Assembly: GCA_037783415.1 (NCBI GenBank)
Contig: JAZGTN010000212.1
Location: forward strand, 434,001 to 498,000
Direction of reading: 5' to 3'
Length of the DNA: 64,000 nucleotides
From: Leptasterias polaris
Lineage: Eukaryota; Echinodermata; Asteroidea; Forcipulatida; Asteriidae
Under the pieces are notes generated by a model. The model made no database searches, was not told the origin of the DNA, and worked only from the letters and a program-made list of their open reading frames with translations. Each line of letters opens with the position of its first letter. Positions within the stretch are counted from its first letter, which is position 1. Below are positions 11,901-24,410 of the stretch, piece after piece. A program made the translations under genes and the position numbers.

Positions 11901-12220
11901 TTTTCATGATCGTTGCTTGTAGGATACAGGTGGGAAATTAACACTCGAAAGCCCTCAAGGGTTGCACTTTTACCAGGAATACAGGCTATCGTTCCCGCGT
12001 CCGCTAACCAATCAAAAACACAGACCATGCGTGGGGGGAACATTTTCAACCAGAGCTTACCCGTTCTAATTTTTGTAGTCAATGGTTTATACTGCTGGCA
12101 AGTGTCGCACACTGTAATTTAAATTATAACTGATGTCATGTACAACATTGTACATTCCCAAAGATATTAAAATGTATGGCATGCATGTACATGTACTAAC
12201 ACCAGTAAACAATTTCCCTT
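8989..12220. other. Intergenic, no gene recognised
   Basis: Short open frames only. A fragment of repeat family C lies near 9430-9485. A CCAAT-containing stretch near 10120-10160 could be promoter-like on either strand but has no further support. Poly-C runs near 11858-11871 are simple sequence. Confidence 0.4.
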
Positions 12221-13950
12221 GTATAGAGAATGTAACCTTTGTTTACGGAAAGAGTGACCTTGTACATTCCAGGGCCTTTCCGGCAGGCAAGAAACTACAC
12301 TGGTCATATGGGAAATTTTAAATGTCGAGTCATAATATACACATAAATTTAAGAGTCATTAAACAGGGGTGGAAATTAAACTACACTGCTCACTAGCCGG
12401 CAGGGACAGTAGAGAAAAATAAAGTTACTGGCCCGCCAGACAATTTGGTGGCCCAATACCATTTTGAAATTTAAAACTTGATTAGCAATGAACATCGCAC
12501 GCGCGGGGGTAAGTGCACTTGTACATAAGGGAGAAAAAACATGTTTAGTGTCCTGCTTTTTTGAAAAAAGGAAGGAGGAGGTGTTTTGTTTTTTTTTTGG
12601 GGGGGGGGGGGGGTTTCAAAAATGTACGCCAGACTTATTTTTCAAGACAACCGTCCGGGCTATTTTTCAAGGTGGTTGCCAGCCTCTTTTTTGAGTGCTT
12701 TTTCGGTGTGCTAAAGTCAAAAAGTATGGTCTTATGAGAATGATTGACATCCATTTCGATCTGAACAACCTTGTTGTAAAACTAATTAAAAACATACAAT
12801 TTGTTATACATTTTGCTTTGTGCACTGCGCCAAAAACTTACACAAGAGATATGCCGCACAGTGTGGGGCTTTAGAAAGCTGGAGATGCGTTGTAAAAAAA
12901 CGTTTTAAAAAATGCACTTTTGGACGATGTTATCCCCTAATTTATGCCCTAAATAATACTTTTTCCATCAACAACCATTTCCATGGATTCGTGATTTGAG
13001 GATCGGTTGTTTAGAATTTCGTTTGCAATAAAACCATCGAGATTCACTGACCGGTCGACAACGCACATTGAGAACAAATTCAATGAACTTTGCCCCACAT
13101 CGCCCTCTATCGGCAAAAGTTGTCATTGTTCAAATATCCTTAATCCAAGGCTGTATATTGTACCAATCTGCAGGCGTGCGGCACACTGTGCTGCAATTCT
13201 TTACTCGGCTCGTGAACGTGTACTGCGTTGGAGTCTAGCCAAGCTCTCTTATGAATATGGTAATTATCAACGGCCATCAACGGCCAATCACAGCGTGCTG
13301 AATGTTGGTTAGCTTGGACTTTGGACCCTGCTGTTGATGCGCTATGCATGGACTACCGGTGGGCGACCGAATGTTGTGGGGCCTGGGCCGATTCACACGT
13401 GGTGGATACTCAGCAGTCAGAACCATGTGGTTGTGTGTGCATCATGTTTTAACATTTGTAAACTGAAATGAACGATCGCAATTCCAATGCTGCGGTTTGG
13501 AAGTCAGGCATGGCTCGTCGGCTACTCGTTTGATCGTATTAAGTGAGGGTAAAAATAGTCCGTTTGTAATTTCTTTGGTAGGGCGACCAATTATTTTAGC
13601 AGGGCGGCCAATTCTTTGGCAGGGCGGCCTTAAACGTCCTCTTTTCACTGTCCCACTGGGCTATCGTTTTTGGGGTAATCGGTGGCCCGGAGATATTTTC
13701 ACTGGTCACAGGCCATCGGGCCACCGTTAATTTCGACTCCTGTTAAATAACAACGAACAAGTTTTGAGATACGACCTTTCTTCATATCATCAAAAGTTGA
13801 TACAAATTAGACAGTGCAATCTCTATGAAATATCAAATGTTGATGTTTTCTAGCTCCATTGAGATGTGTACAAATTGTGCCTGCAGGAAGTCTAGGCTCT
13901 GCATAGCTTTTTTGTAAACATGTGACGTTACAGGTTACATGGTCTATGCA
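12221..13950 (+). repeat. Repeat family C copy split by a 1.4-kb transposon
   Basis: The two halves (12221-12363 and 13743-13950) align in order with the uninterrupted copy at 24090-24410, including TTTCTTCATATCA...AAAGTTGA and TGCCTGCAGGAAGTCYAGG. The right end GGTTACATGGTCTATGC is the inverted partner of GTATAGAGAATGTAACC at the left. Confidence 0.75.
12364..13742. mobile_element. hAT-like non-autonomous transposon, 1.38 kb
   Basis: Begins CAGGGGTGGAAATTAAAC and ends GTTAATTTCGACTCCTG, a clear terminal inverted repeat. It is flanked by TTAAA on both sides and interrupts family C exactly. It includes a poly-G run near 12600 and about 350 bp (13000-13340) of unrelated, more GC-balanced sequence. 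No transposase frame is recognised. Confidence 0.75.
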
Positions 13951-14055
13951 CTAGTATAAATCATACATGTATAACTTTGTGATTATATTCTGCGACAATG
14001 CACTTATACACTTGTATGCATTAAATATTTGTTTAATGTTTCTGGTTTTACCCCA

Positions 14056-14280
14056 CACTGGTGTGTGACAAGCACTGTATACTCAGCGCTTCCCCGGAGT
14101 CCTGTGCGGGAAAAAACCCCAACTGTCCTCTCATCATCGCGCAAGCTCAGTGGTCAAGACATCTGCTCAAGAATGTGAGGGTGTGGGTTCGAAACCAACC
14201 CAAGTGGTATGCATGTGTATTCATTTCCAGAAAACTCAGAAAATCACAGAGTATGTACAGTGCTTGTCACACATCGGTGC
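14056..14280 (+). mobile_element. Foldback element with a tRNA-like segment inside
   Basis: GTGTGACAAGCACTGTATAC near the left is mirrored near the right (inverted, one-base insertion). Between them lies a tRNA-like block: AAGCTCAGTGGTCAAGACAT then GGGTGTGGGTTCGAAACCAA. A related block without the right arm is at 54186-54400. Confidence 0.6.
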
Positions 14281-15352
14281 GCTTACGGCAAAACCAAAAA
14301 ACACATTCTTGAAGCATGCTTGAAGATGTTAACTCTAATGTTTTCTATTCAAGCTGATGCAGTTTGTAAATCTTTACACTGCCCATGAGAGCATTTCCCT
14401 TTAATCTCTAGACTTAAAGGTACATGTACATGTAGGGTCATCGTTTGGTATTGACCCCGAAAAAGAATCGTGTAAATGAGGAGCGATTCATGCGTGAATC
14501 TTGTCTCAGATGTCTGAGAGTTGGTGTCGTTCACGAATGCTACGGCCAGAGATGCGAGTGGTACCCGCTGTCACCTCACTATACAGGGATGGATTCAACA
14601 TAAGTTTGCCTACATGTATAAATCAAAATTACGCTGACAAAACCGATGTTTTTCACTTTTTTACGATCTCACTCATGTTGGTGTGTTTTATTGAAAACAA
14701 CAGAATCAGAACAAAACTACTTCCAACAGCCAATCTCATAACTACAGTATGCTGAGTATTATCATCAAACATCCATCCACTAAAAAAAATCTTCATCATT
14801 TAGAAAAACCCATTCCTCCACCACCCACACAACCTTTAGTGCCCGTTAGTCATTTTAACAAAAGTTACTACCAACAAAACATGACCAGTTATTCATTCAG
14901 AGTAATTTATAACCGCACGACAGCCAGCCTCCGCCAGACAGAGCTTTTAACTGTCCCTCGTATCCAGGCAATACGACCATTTTTGAATTTTTTTAGAACC
15001 CATCAATCAAAGAGCACTTAATTTTTGTGTGGCAGCGGCTAACATGATACTGAAATGTACAGCCTTACCATCAACCTTTACAATACACACACTGAGTACA
15101 CAATACATTGCAATGCTGACTCATAACACACAACTTAAAGGGTTGGTACGATAAATCGCTAGTCTTCTGCCTATCAGACCTGGGGCCATTTTCATAGAAC
15201 TGCTTTAACGGTAAGCAGATTTTTCTGCTTGCTTTAGCAGAAACTAAATCGCTTAAGCGCAAGCGTGTTTCACAGGTTAGCAAGAAAATGAGGTGGCTAG
15301 CTTGAGCGTTTACCATGGATTTGCTTTGTTACTCCAGGCCTTGGCTCAGGGG

Positions 15353-15496
15353 CAGGCCTGGAATTTCATCTTTGAGAGGGCATTGTCATTTTTATTTGGC
15401 AAAGGGCACTTTCATTGGGAAATGTCAAGTCTGTAGATGAGAAACTTTTGAAGGGGCACCAAGGCCAAAATGGCCCAAGACTAGGGCAACAAAGGC
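15353..15496 (+). repeat. MITE family D copy
   Basis: Starts CAGGCCTGGAATTTCATC and carries CAAAGGGCACTTTCATTGG and GGGGCACCAAGGCCAA blocks shared with copies at 30779, 32483 and 52710. Confidence 0.6.
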
Positions 15497-16269
15497 CATG
15501 TACTGGGGCCAATTTCATAAGAGATGCTTAACAGTAGTCGGTAAGTACATTTCTTTTTACTTAATCAGAAAAAAAAATGTAAGTGCTCTTTACTAAGAAA
15601 GAAAAAGACTTGCTCCCTTTCAAATTGGTGACCTAAGAGCCGATTGACAACTCTGATTGAAATTACTTTTTGCACCTACTTCATAAAATATGAGTTTATG
15701 AAATAAATTGAATTGCAAATTCTTCAAAAAGTATGTTTTATCACTGTCAACAAGGGTTACTCATGAAAAAAAAAAAAAAATCAATAAATAAATAAAGAAA
15801 CAAATAAACAAACAAACAACAAAAGATAAACATCAACAATAACTTTTTGGTTCGGGGAGAAACATTAAGCTTTCAAGCTTGACCTCTATTATTGCCCTAG
15901 TCTTTGTCTTGGCATGATCTTGGTGCCCTTCAAAAAAAATATATATTTTTTTTAACCTCTAAAAAGTTCCTGGACTTCATATAACTTTGGATTTTTATTC
16001 ATATATTTTATGTTCTTGCTTTTTTTTTTAGAATACAAAAAGTAGCAAAATAATTTTTATTTTTTTTAAATGCAAGATGAAAACCTTATAAATTTTACCC
16101 TCATAAACAAATTATTAAAATCCACACCAACAGACAAGAAATAATTCACACTAAAAATAAAAACTAACAAATAAAAGTCTGGACTTCTCAGCTGACACAC
16201 AAACTCAAACATTTGGTGACTGACAAAGAGCCCCTCAAATCCATTCCAAACCTCCCCCGCCAGTACAAT

Positions 16270-16560
16270 GAACCAGTCCAATTAATTTATTGGCCAGTCA
16301 AGCAGCAGCTCATTAACATAATTTATGAGAGCAGCAAAAAGGCTGCCACACGGGCGCATACATAATTAAGCTATATATGCCTCTAGCAAAGGAACCTCTG
16401 ACCAGCATTAATAAATAACACTGCCACAAAGGCAATTTGAAGATCAAAGATTATTCCCCATGTCGTCACGGCATTCATTATTTTAAACGTGGCTGACTGA
16501 ACATTTTTAATTAGTTTTCCCACCATCTGAAAACTGATGGTCGTTAAGCGAACAAAACAC
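16270..16560. promoter_or_regulatory. Candidate regulatory element rich in homeodomain-type motifs
   Basis: Non-repetitive AT-rich stretch with ATTAATTTATT (16281), CATAATTAAG (16361), AGATCAAAGA (TCF/LEF-like, 16441) and TTTTTAATTAG (16504). It has no coding frame and no match to the repeat families of the window. Regulatory function is inferred from motif content only. Confidence 0.25.
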
Positions 16561-17456
16561 TATCCAGCAAAATGATCCTGCATCTCGAATACATGTAATA
16601 TGTAAATATCAAAATTTTCAATTATTAATTGTTAATTTATTCTTTCCTACAAGTAAAAAAAATAAAAATACAGAGGAAGCTGAAGGTAGAATAAATTAAC
16701 AATAAATAATTCACAACAGTATATTTAACTCTGTAGCATGAATAAAACATACGCAAGCCGATATGAAAATATTGCTTAATAATAATTCCACAAGCGTGAA
16801 CTTATCCAAGAGAAAACGGAAAAAAATAATCTTTGGGGAAAGGGGAAACGCGCTATGAATATGAATTTGAACCACCGAATAATGACAAATGCTGGTGAAA
16901 AGAAATTGAAAGTCAATACCTGGAGTGACCTCATGTGTGTGAAGTCAGATTAGCATTTATTACCGAGGACTGTTGAATCCTAGACAAGTCCCACTTGATC
17001 AAAGCAGATATTTTTTCTGCTTACAAAGCAGCCCTTCAATTTGCATTGTACACATGTAGATCTGCTTACCAAAAAACTAGGTGAACTGATTAAGTTTATT
17101 GCTGATGTTACTGATTAAACAGACACAATATTTGGTCCTCCGAAAAAAGTAGGGATATTTTTTTGAGCACAAGGGCTGACCTATGGTGTAGACTAATCAG
17201 GCTATTTGATCTTAGTTTTTCCTAATTTTTCCAAGGTTACAAAACAAATTGGAAATCAGACTCAAGTCGGAAGAATACCACGCCTGATTTAACAATGCAA
17301 TTTTTCTATGGTAGGTAAACAAGTGCTTGTTTGCTTAAATGAAATACGCACATGACTTCATTTGAGTAGGGCGCCCTCGGCTAGAGGTAAAAAGAAGGTT
17401 GCTCACTGGCGCATCCTGTGCGCTGTGCATACATACTTGTAGATGTGTGTTTAAAT

Positions 17457-18324
17457 CAGTGTTGTATGACTCGAGTCCAGGACTCGGACTCGAGTCCGTC
17501 TCGAGTCACAATTTCGATGACTCGGACTTGGCTCGAGTCACGTCTGCAAAAGACTCGGACTCGGACTCGGACTCGACTATCATGACTCGGACTTGTCCCC
17601 GAGGACTCGTGACTCGAGTCACGTATTTTCACAAAAAATACCTTTTTAAAATATTAAAAACAATTCCGATGATCCGATCGTCATTCTCGGTGTGCACATG
17701 GAGTTAACGTCTAGCACAATAAATAAGTACACTGTCGTATGGTGTTGCAAGTAATAGTGTTCGTGATTATTGTGTAGATGGCCATCTACGTACAGCGCGT
17801 GTATGTTCGATTCGTATGTTCAATACGCATAATAACACTGGGATGCACGACACCAGTATTATGCTGGTATTCTGTCAACGTTAACACCATAGCCACTGCT
17901 TGTGCTTGATGCATATTACCAGGGAAATGGCATGGGGGTGTCTGGTACCTGTAAAACACAGCCTGCATATTGCACTGTGATGGCTGTGTGTTGTTTGCAC
18001 CAGTTTCTACACATGGTCGACACACACACACACGACGTCAAGTTTGGTCACGTCACTAGTAAAAAGTAGTACAACATTTTTTAATCATGGCATCTGCCGT
18101 TCCGCCCCGTATTGTTTCTTTTGGTTATACCAACTTAAAAAAAACTTTAACAGAACTTTGTTTAAAATAAATGTGTTTTATTTTGTCATTTCCAATTCTT
18201 ATTTTACGACATTTGGTTTGCAATCAATATTTAAACAAGTGACTCGTGACTCGGACTCGGACTTGGACCAAGTGACTCGGGACTCGGACTCGGACTCGAC
18301 ACAGGTGACTCGACTACAACACTG
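17457..18324. mobile_element. hAT-like non-autonomous element with GACTCG-rich ends
   Basis: Ends CAGTGTTGTATGACTCGAG and CGACTACAACACTG are inverted repeats, and both sides carry the perfect 8-bp direct repeat GTTTAAAT (17449-17456 and 18325-18332), as expected for hAT insertion. Subterminal regions are packed with GACTCG/GACTTG hexamers. No transposase frame was found in the 868 bp. Confidence 0.85.
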
Positions 18325-18332
18325 GTTTAAAT

Positions 18333-18724
18333 ATAATAATAATAATAATAATAGTGGCTTCTTATATAGCGCTCATATCCGTCACTCAGTGACGCTCAGG
18401 GCGCTTCAACAGTCAGTATTTTCCTGCATGGTACATATGTGGAGCTACTTTTTGAAGTTTGAGACCTATTCCTTTACATAGCACCATGTAATGGTTTACA
18501 AGGTGCTGTGGCGCAATATGCAGCCAATCAAACCAGGAACACCAGGGCAAACCCCTTCTCTTAGCGATAAGTGCACTGGGTTCTTTTACGTGCATTACAC
18601 GACACACGGGACCAACGGCTTTGCATCCCATCCGAAGGACGAAGCAGGACTCGAACCCACACTCTGCTGAGCAGAAACACCAGAGCTTGAGTCCGGTGGT
18701 CTTATCCGCTCGGCCACAACACCT
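18333..18724 (-). repeat. tRNA-derived SINE, minus orientation
   Basis: The minus strand opens with GTGTTGTGGCCGAGCGGATA and has a B-box-like GGGTTCGAGTCCTGC, then a body with GGATGGGATGCAAAGCCGTT and a tail of ATT repeats. The same family is at 54830-55268 (minus) and 49455-49853 (plus). Confidence 0.85.
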
Positions 18725-21700
18725 CAGAAGATGGTGGCATGATGATTCCAATGTTAGCACCAAAAAATGCATTGAATGCGTGTTGGCTTAAAATGATCTT
18801 TTTTTAACTCATATGTAAGCAGTGACTTTAAAATTTCCGACAGCTTTAGCCGTACATGAATGAGTGACGGCGCCCACTTTAAAAATTGAGAAGATTTAGG
18901 AAGGAAAAATAGTCCATGGTTTAAAGAACTGCGTACATGTTTCAAAAAATTTAAACATATAAACTGAGTTTTGTGTTCACATTACATTTCTTGCCTATAA
19001 GGTACAACAAAGTTTGACGACAAGAAAAATTGAATTAATTTTGTTATCAGTATGGTTATTTATTTGACAAAAATATCAACAAGCATAGGCACGAAACAAA
19101 AATTAAGCAGCCATTACGATGAAACCAACTATTAACAAATAATGGCAACATGAACAATAAAACTTCTGAACTTCCATTCAAAACATTGATTTTAATTTAA
19201 AACAAAAACAGGCAATAAATATTTTTCTAATTGATGTCTTGAGACAATTACTATCAAAGCCAACCTCATGCCAATCAAGGTTTCTGATAAATTTTAATTA
19301 ACATTCAGCTTATCATCTTCGTATTTATTTATTTCCTTACTTATTCTTAATTTTGTTTCTAAGGTCTGTGAAAAATCACTTAAACCTTGCTATTTCTCCA
19401 GAGCTGAGGCCCAGTAAACAAGACTTTTTGGATTGAGTGGCTGCCTACAGATGGACTCAGCTGTCAGGTGAGAGCAGACATGGGCTTGATTATCTTTCCT
19501 TGGCTGTCAATGCTGGATTGCTTTGGCACAGTAGACCCTCCTTTCCACATAGCGCCTTTGCAATGCAGCACAGACACACACACACACTGCTGCTGCGCGG
19601 ACATTTTCTTTTCCACAAGGGCTCTGATTGTCTGAGATTCTATACATGGGCTACGACCTTTCTTAACACAACCCGCTCATAGGGAAAAGACCACAAGTAC
19701 ACCTTGGGTTTGAGATGAGTAAATTACTTCCCATACACTGATTTTCAATCACCACACCATGGAAACAACTTAAGAAATATTCAAAAAAATTATCATGTTT
19801 TTAGTAGTAAAAAAAATATATATATAAAAAAAATCAGATTTGCAGGAATGATATTTGTTCCTTGGAAAAAAAGTTGCAACATGTTATGTAGTACAAGGGC
19901 TGACCTATGTACATGTACATGTACATAGTGTTGGCTTTATTAGACTTTTCAGGCTACATGTATTTAATATTTGAAAATCTGCTTTTTCCGAGGGAAAAAC
20001 AAATCGGAAATCAGACTAGAGAAGTGGGAAGAATATCATGCCTGTATCCATTGGGATGTTATGTACTTTCATAGTGGGCTTATTTCATTTGCTGCAACTG
20101 ACAATAAGCAAGGTTGATTCAAGGATATAGTCTTACTTTCCTGACTTTCATGGAAATATTTCTCTGGATGACTCGTACTGGTACATGCTCAGCAAGCTAT
20201 CAGATTGAAACTTGCTTTTTATATTTCATTCGATTGTTTTAGGTTTTGTGCTGCGCATAGAGGCTCCTGCATTATGCGCTACATGAATAACTCGTTATTA
20301 TTTATTAAACTAAGTCAAATTTTTGATTAGGTACATGTCTCCGGTGTTGTTGCCAAACATTATAAATGCCAAGAAAAATAAATCAAGCTTTTTTTCTTTT
20401 TTTTTAAGTTGTCAATTTGGATCTAGCCTCAATTCCAATTCGCAAAAAAAAACTGTAGCTCATCAAATTTCCAGAAAACCTTGTACAGTGTACATGTGAT
20501 ACATCTACAGATCAATCTATGCTTGTATTGTGCAACTAACTACACTTGTCACACGAAACGGCCTTGTACACTCATTAACTGACTCTTGGGGAGGAGGGAT
20601 GAGGGGGGGAGCCACAATCACGATATTTCCTCCCCTCCTTTGTGTTTTATCGGCACAACTGAGATTTTCTAGTCTCAGGGCCAAAAGCAGGAAGTCCGTT
20701 GAAGGGGATGCAACCAGAGGAGGTTGCTATAATTCTGCGGTTGTGTATAGAAAACCTGCGTACGTGAAGCAATCATACACAATGGAGTTAAAGCACGTTC
20801 GGTGTGCACCATCGTACATAATTCATGGTCTCATTTTAGAGGTCTGACACTAGACCCTCTGTTTTTCAGCATTATGAATAATGCATTTATTCCCCCCCCC
20901 CGAAAAAAGGGGGGGGGGGGAAGAAGATAATAACAATAATAATAGGGAAATAAATATGAATGCATTTCTTTGGGGGGGGAGTGGCTAGACGGTAAGTCAT
21001 GTTTCTTCTCAGGGAAGCAGAGAGGTCCAAAGTCGAAGTGTCAGATTTCATTACTTTCTGCTAGAATCGTAAATTGTTGCTTTTTAAATGATTATTAAAC
21101 TTTCGCCTGTTTCTATTTTAAACAATTGATTGCTTTTGGAATTGATCTGTCATTGATGATTGATTTTAAATAAAGGTTTGGTGTGGGGTTTTTTTCAACA
21201 TTTGGAAAAAAGTGAGTGCCTTGCCAATCTGAAGAGAACAAAATATTACTTCAAAAGTCACAAATTATTGACTAAAAATGTGCGATTTATTTAAAAATAC
21301 ACAAGTTTTCAAAGGATAATTCAACCATTCCAAATCTTGCATTCCCTGTATCATGTAAAAAAAAAAAATAAAAAAAAAATGCACAAAATCAGAAATTGAC
21401 CTGACACTGACACTTTGTTTTTTAAAGTAAGGATACATGTACTTTTGTCTACATTGAGATTGCCCTGATGTTTACAGAGCAAAGTAGGACCTACTGCTTT
21501 GAAAGTCACAAATTATTGACAAAAAATAAAGGCAATATTAAGAATCTCTCAGAATTTGTCAAATTCCAGATCCCCCCATGAAATTTGTTGATCACAAAAA
21601 CCAAAGATATAAAATGAAGATACCGAACAGTTGAATAAAATAGGAGTTACAGCAATGGGCAGTTCAGAGGTGCAATGTCTTTCGCCGCAAGCGGTCAAAA

Positions 21701-22330
21701 AGGACGTTGCGCATCAAAGGACTATTCCGCGCATACACGCAGCTAGCGATAATGCATTTCTGGTGAAAATTCTGAGATGCGCATTAGCTTTAAGATAAGA
21801 TGTGGGCGTTGTGACTCTTATTTTATCCATCCATGGGTTTTTTCCTGTGACTCTTACAGACACATTTTGTATGGGTTTTTTCTCTTTCTTAAATGTAGGT
21901 TGAATTCCAGCTCGTTAAAGCATTTACTCCACCAAAACACTTAAAATTCCTGCAAATTTCATCAAAATATGAATCGCAAAATGTGAAACATTTACTGAAT
22001 GTAGAGGGAAAAAATTAGAAAAAGGGATGCCATGACAGCCATCAGAAGATGCGGTCTCAGCGTGGGATGTACAACTTTCAAGGTTGACTGAAACAAATTT
22101 GCCGAACCATTCACTCAAAGCTTTGAGGAAAAAAAATGAAAACACCCAACTCAGCCCTTGACTTACTATACAAATATTTCCTTTTTATCATGTGTTCTCC
22201 ATATGTACAAGAAATGACACACATGCTGTAGATAAAACTGTGGCAGAGTGGAATGACTTTTTTACAATTGCTTATCGTACAAGATTACAAAGACAGCTGG
22301 TGTGCAAATTATGTGAACTCTTGTTGCATG
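18725..22330. other. Intergenic, no gene recognised
   Basis: AT-rich DNA with simple runs (A/T tracts, G/C runs near 20895-20925), an alternating ACATGTACATGTACAT stretch near 19910-19930 and short frames only. Confidence 0.4.
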
Positions 22331-22575
22331 TCATGGCCGAGTGGTCTAGAGCATCAAACTCAAGTTCTGATGACATCAGAGTGTGGGTTCGAATCCCGGT
22401 CATGACACTTGTGTCCTTGAGCCAGACACATTCACTACATTGCTTCTCATCACCCAGTAGTAAACGGGTACCTGTGAGGGTACAGATTGTTGATGTAAAA
22501 AATTAGCTTTGCGCCTATTTGGATGCCGGCTCTGCATACTCCCAAGGAGTTGAGATGATTTTTTAAATGCTTAAG
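22331..22575 (+). repeat. tRNA-derived SINE, plus orientation
   Basis: CATGGCCGAGTGGTCTAGAG (A-box end) and GTGGGTTCGAATCCCGGTCA (B box), then the GGGTACCTGTGAGGGTA body block. The 3' end runs into T-rich sequence at about 22560. Confidence 0.85.
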
Positions 22576-24089
22576 GTTTATTTGCCGATATTTGCCTATC
22601 GTTTAGATATATTTGGTGTGTTTTTTTTTATATGTTTTTATATATTTTTTGTAAATATATTTTTTCTTTATAATTGTATTTATTATTATATATATATATA
22701 TTTTTTTTGGGGGGGAGGGGGGGCTTTTTCTAACACTGATTTCTCAATTAGATTTCTTTACAACATTAACTTTAATTTTTATCTTGGAATGACTTTTCTC
22801 ACAACAACGAAAACACAGTCATGAATGGAGAAATTTCACAAGGGAAGGGTCCTTCCAAAACCCTGAAAAAAACTACACACACAAAAACACACGAAAGAGT
22901 AAGTGGAAGGTCGCCATGATTATGGGTGCGGCAGAAAGATTAGGGCTAGCATTATGTGCAGATGCAAGTTTACAAAAAGAAAAAGATGGTCGAAAGAAAA
23001 ACACATCAAAATCAAGAAGGGCGGGCAGACGCCATAGACCCACCCACCCCCTCGATCAGCGCCTGAAACAGTTTATGTTTTAAGGGTGTTTGTACTTCAT
23101 CTTTCTAGACAGAACTATTTCTCTGGCGGGATAACCCTGGTGCAAACTTTATAATCAATCAACTTAAAACTTCATTTTTCCTACGTTGATGATTACCAAA
23201 AAGAAAAGAAAAATACCTTTGAAGGTAGGATCACACTTTTGGTCCCTCAAATATTGTGTCAGTTTTATCCAAAAAGACGATAATGGAAGTGAGCATCCTG
23301 TGAAATTATTTCCTCCGAAGTACCCCCTCTCTGAAAAAAAGGGACGCCAAATCTCCAAAGATTCAAATTTCTGTGGTGTCCGTTTGTGAATGCTTCGGCC
23401 AGACGTGCGGTTGGTACCTGCTGTCACCTCACTAAACGTGGATGGATTCAACGTTCTTGATGAAAATACTGTGACAGTTTTTCCTGCTTTCTCAACAAGT
23501 AGACACTGTGTTCAACTGAAACTTTCAAGGGTTACATCTATTACATCTTCATTGATAAATTGGCCTATAAATCAGCATTCGTTAAAAAAAAAATCTACGA
23601 CCCTACTTTTAACACCCAAAGTTAATTCAAAGATATAATTACCATATTTCAATATTTTGCCCGAATCATCACTTTATTGTTCACGGAGAAGGTTTACATG
23701 CACATGATATCGATTTGATTTTGACCCGCAACAAAATGTGCTAAAACACAACACTGCACTTCATCTGTGTCAAGGTGAAGAAAAGAACGGATGTGGTTGC
23801 CACGGCAACCAGCCAGCAGATGCTCTTAACCTTTTGCAGGTGAACATGTCGGTCGGTCGGTCGGGCTCGCATCTAATTGAACATGGTTCAGCGTGCACAT
23901 TTCAGACAGCCATTGTGTGTTACATTCATAGTGTATAAATGTGCAACACAACCATGGTGGAGAGAATGTCTCCCTATGAACTGACATGATTTTAAAGGGA
24001 GACCGGAACATGACCACCATTTTTTGGAAATAAATATTACACTAAGAAAACAAATCTTTTACTTTCCAAGAGACATGCACAAATAGATG
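22576..24089. other. Intergenic, unassigned
   Basis: T-rich low complexity at 22590-22740, then unclassified DNA. The segment 23370-23450 (CGGCCAGACGTGCGGTTGGT and following) repeats 14515-14590. No supported gene. Confidence 0.4.
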
Positions 24090-24410
24090 GTATAGACCAT
24101 GTTACCTTTGTTTACAGAGTAGTGACCTTTTCCTGACAGGCAAGATACATAGGCCATATGGGATAATTTACATTTTGTGTCATATTTTTCACATAAATTC
24201 AAGAGTTACAAAAGCAACAGCTGTACAGCTTTTGAGATGTCCCCCCTTTCTTCATATCAAAAGTTGAGAAGAATCAGACAGTGCAATCTCCATAAAACAT
24301 AAGATTTATTGTATTCTTCCATTGAGCTGTGTACAAACTGTGCCTGCAGGAAGTCCAGGCTCTGTGGCTCTTTTGTAAACATGTGATGTCACAGGTCACA
24401 TGGTCTATAC
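24090..24410 (+). repeat. Repeat family C, uninterrupted copy
   Basis: Ends GTATAGACCATGTTACCT and, inverted, GTATAGACCATGTGACCT give terminal inverted repeats of about 26 bp. This copy serves as the reference for the split copy at 12221-13950 and a minus copy at 62493-62762. Confidence 0.75.

Larger units (their letters stand above)
14281..17448. other. Intergenic, mostly unassigned
   Basis: Holds family A (15177-15297, 15500-15600) and D fragments, A/T-rich low-complexity DNA (15760-16080) and the candidate element at 16270-16560. A 75-bp stretch near 14515-14590 is repeated near 23370-23450. No exon is recognised. Confidence 0.4.

Noticed and set aside
22331..22410. Possible tRNA gene
   Set aside because: A and B boxes are present, but the same block recurs with a constant tail in several places; it is the head of a SINE.
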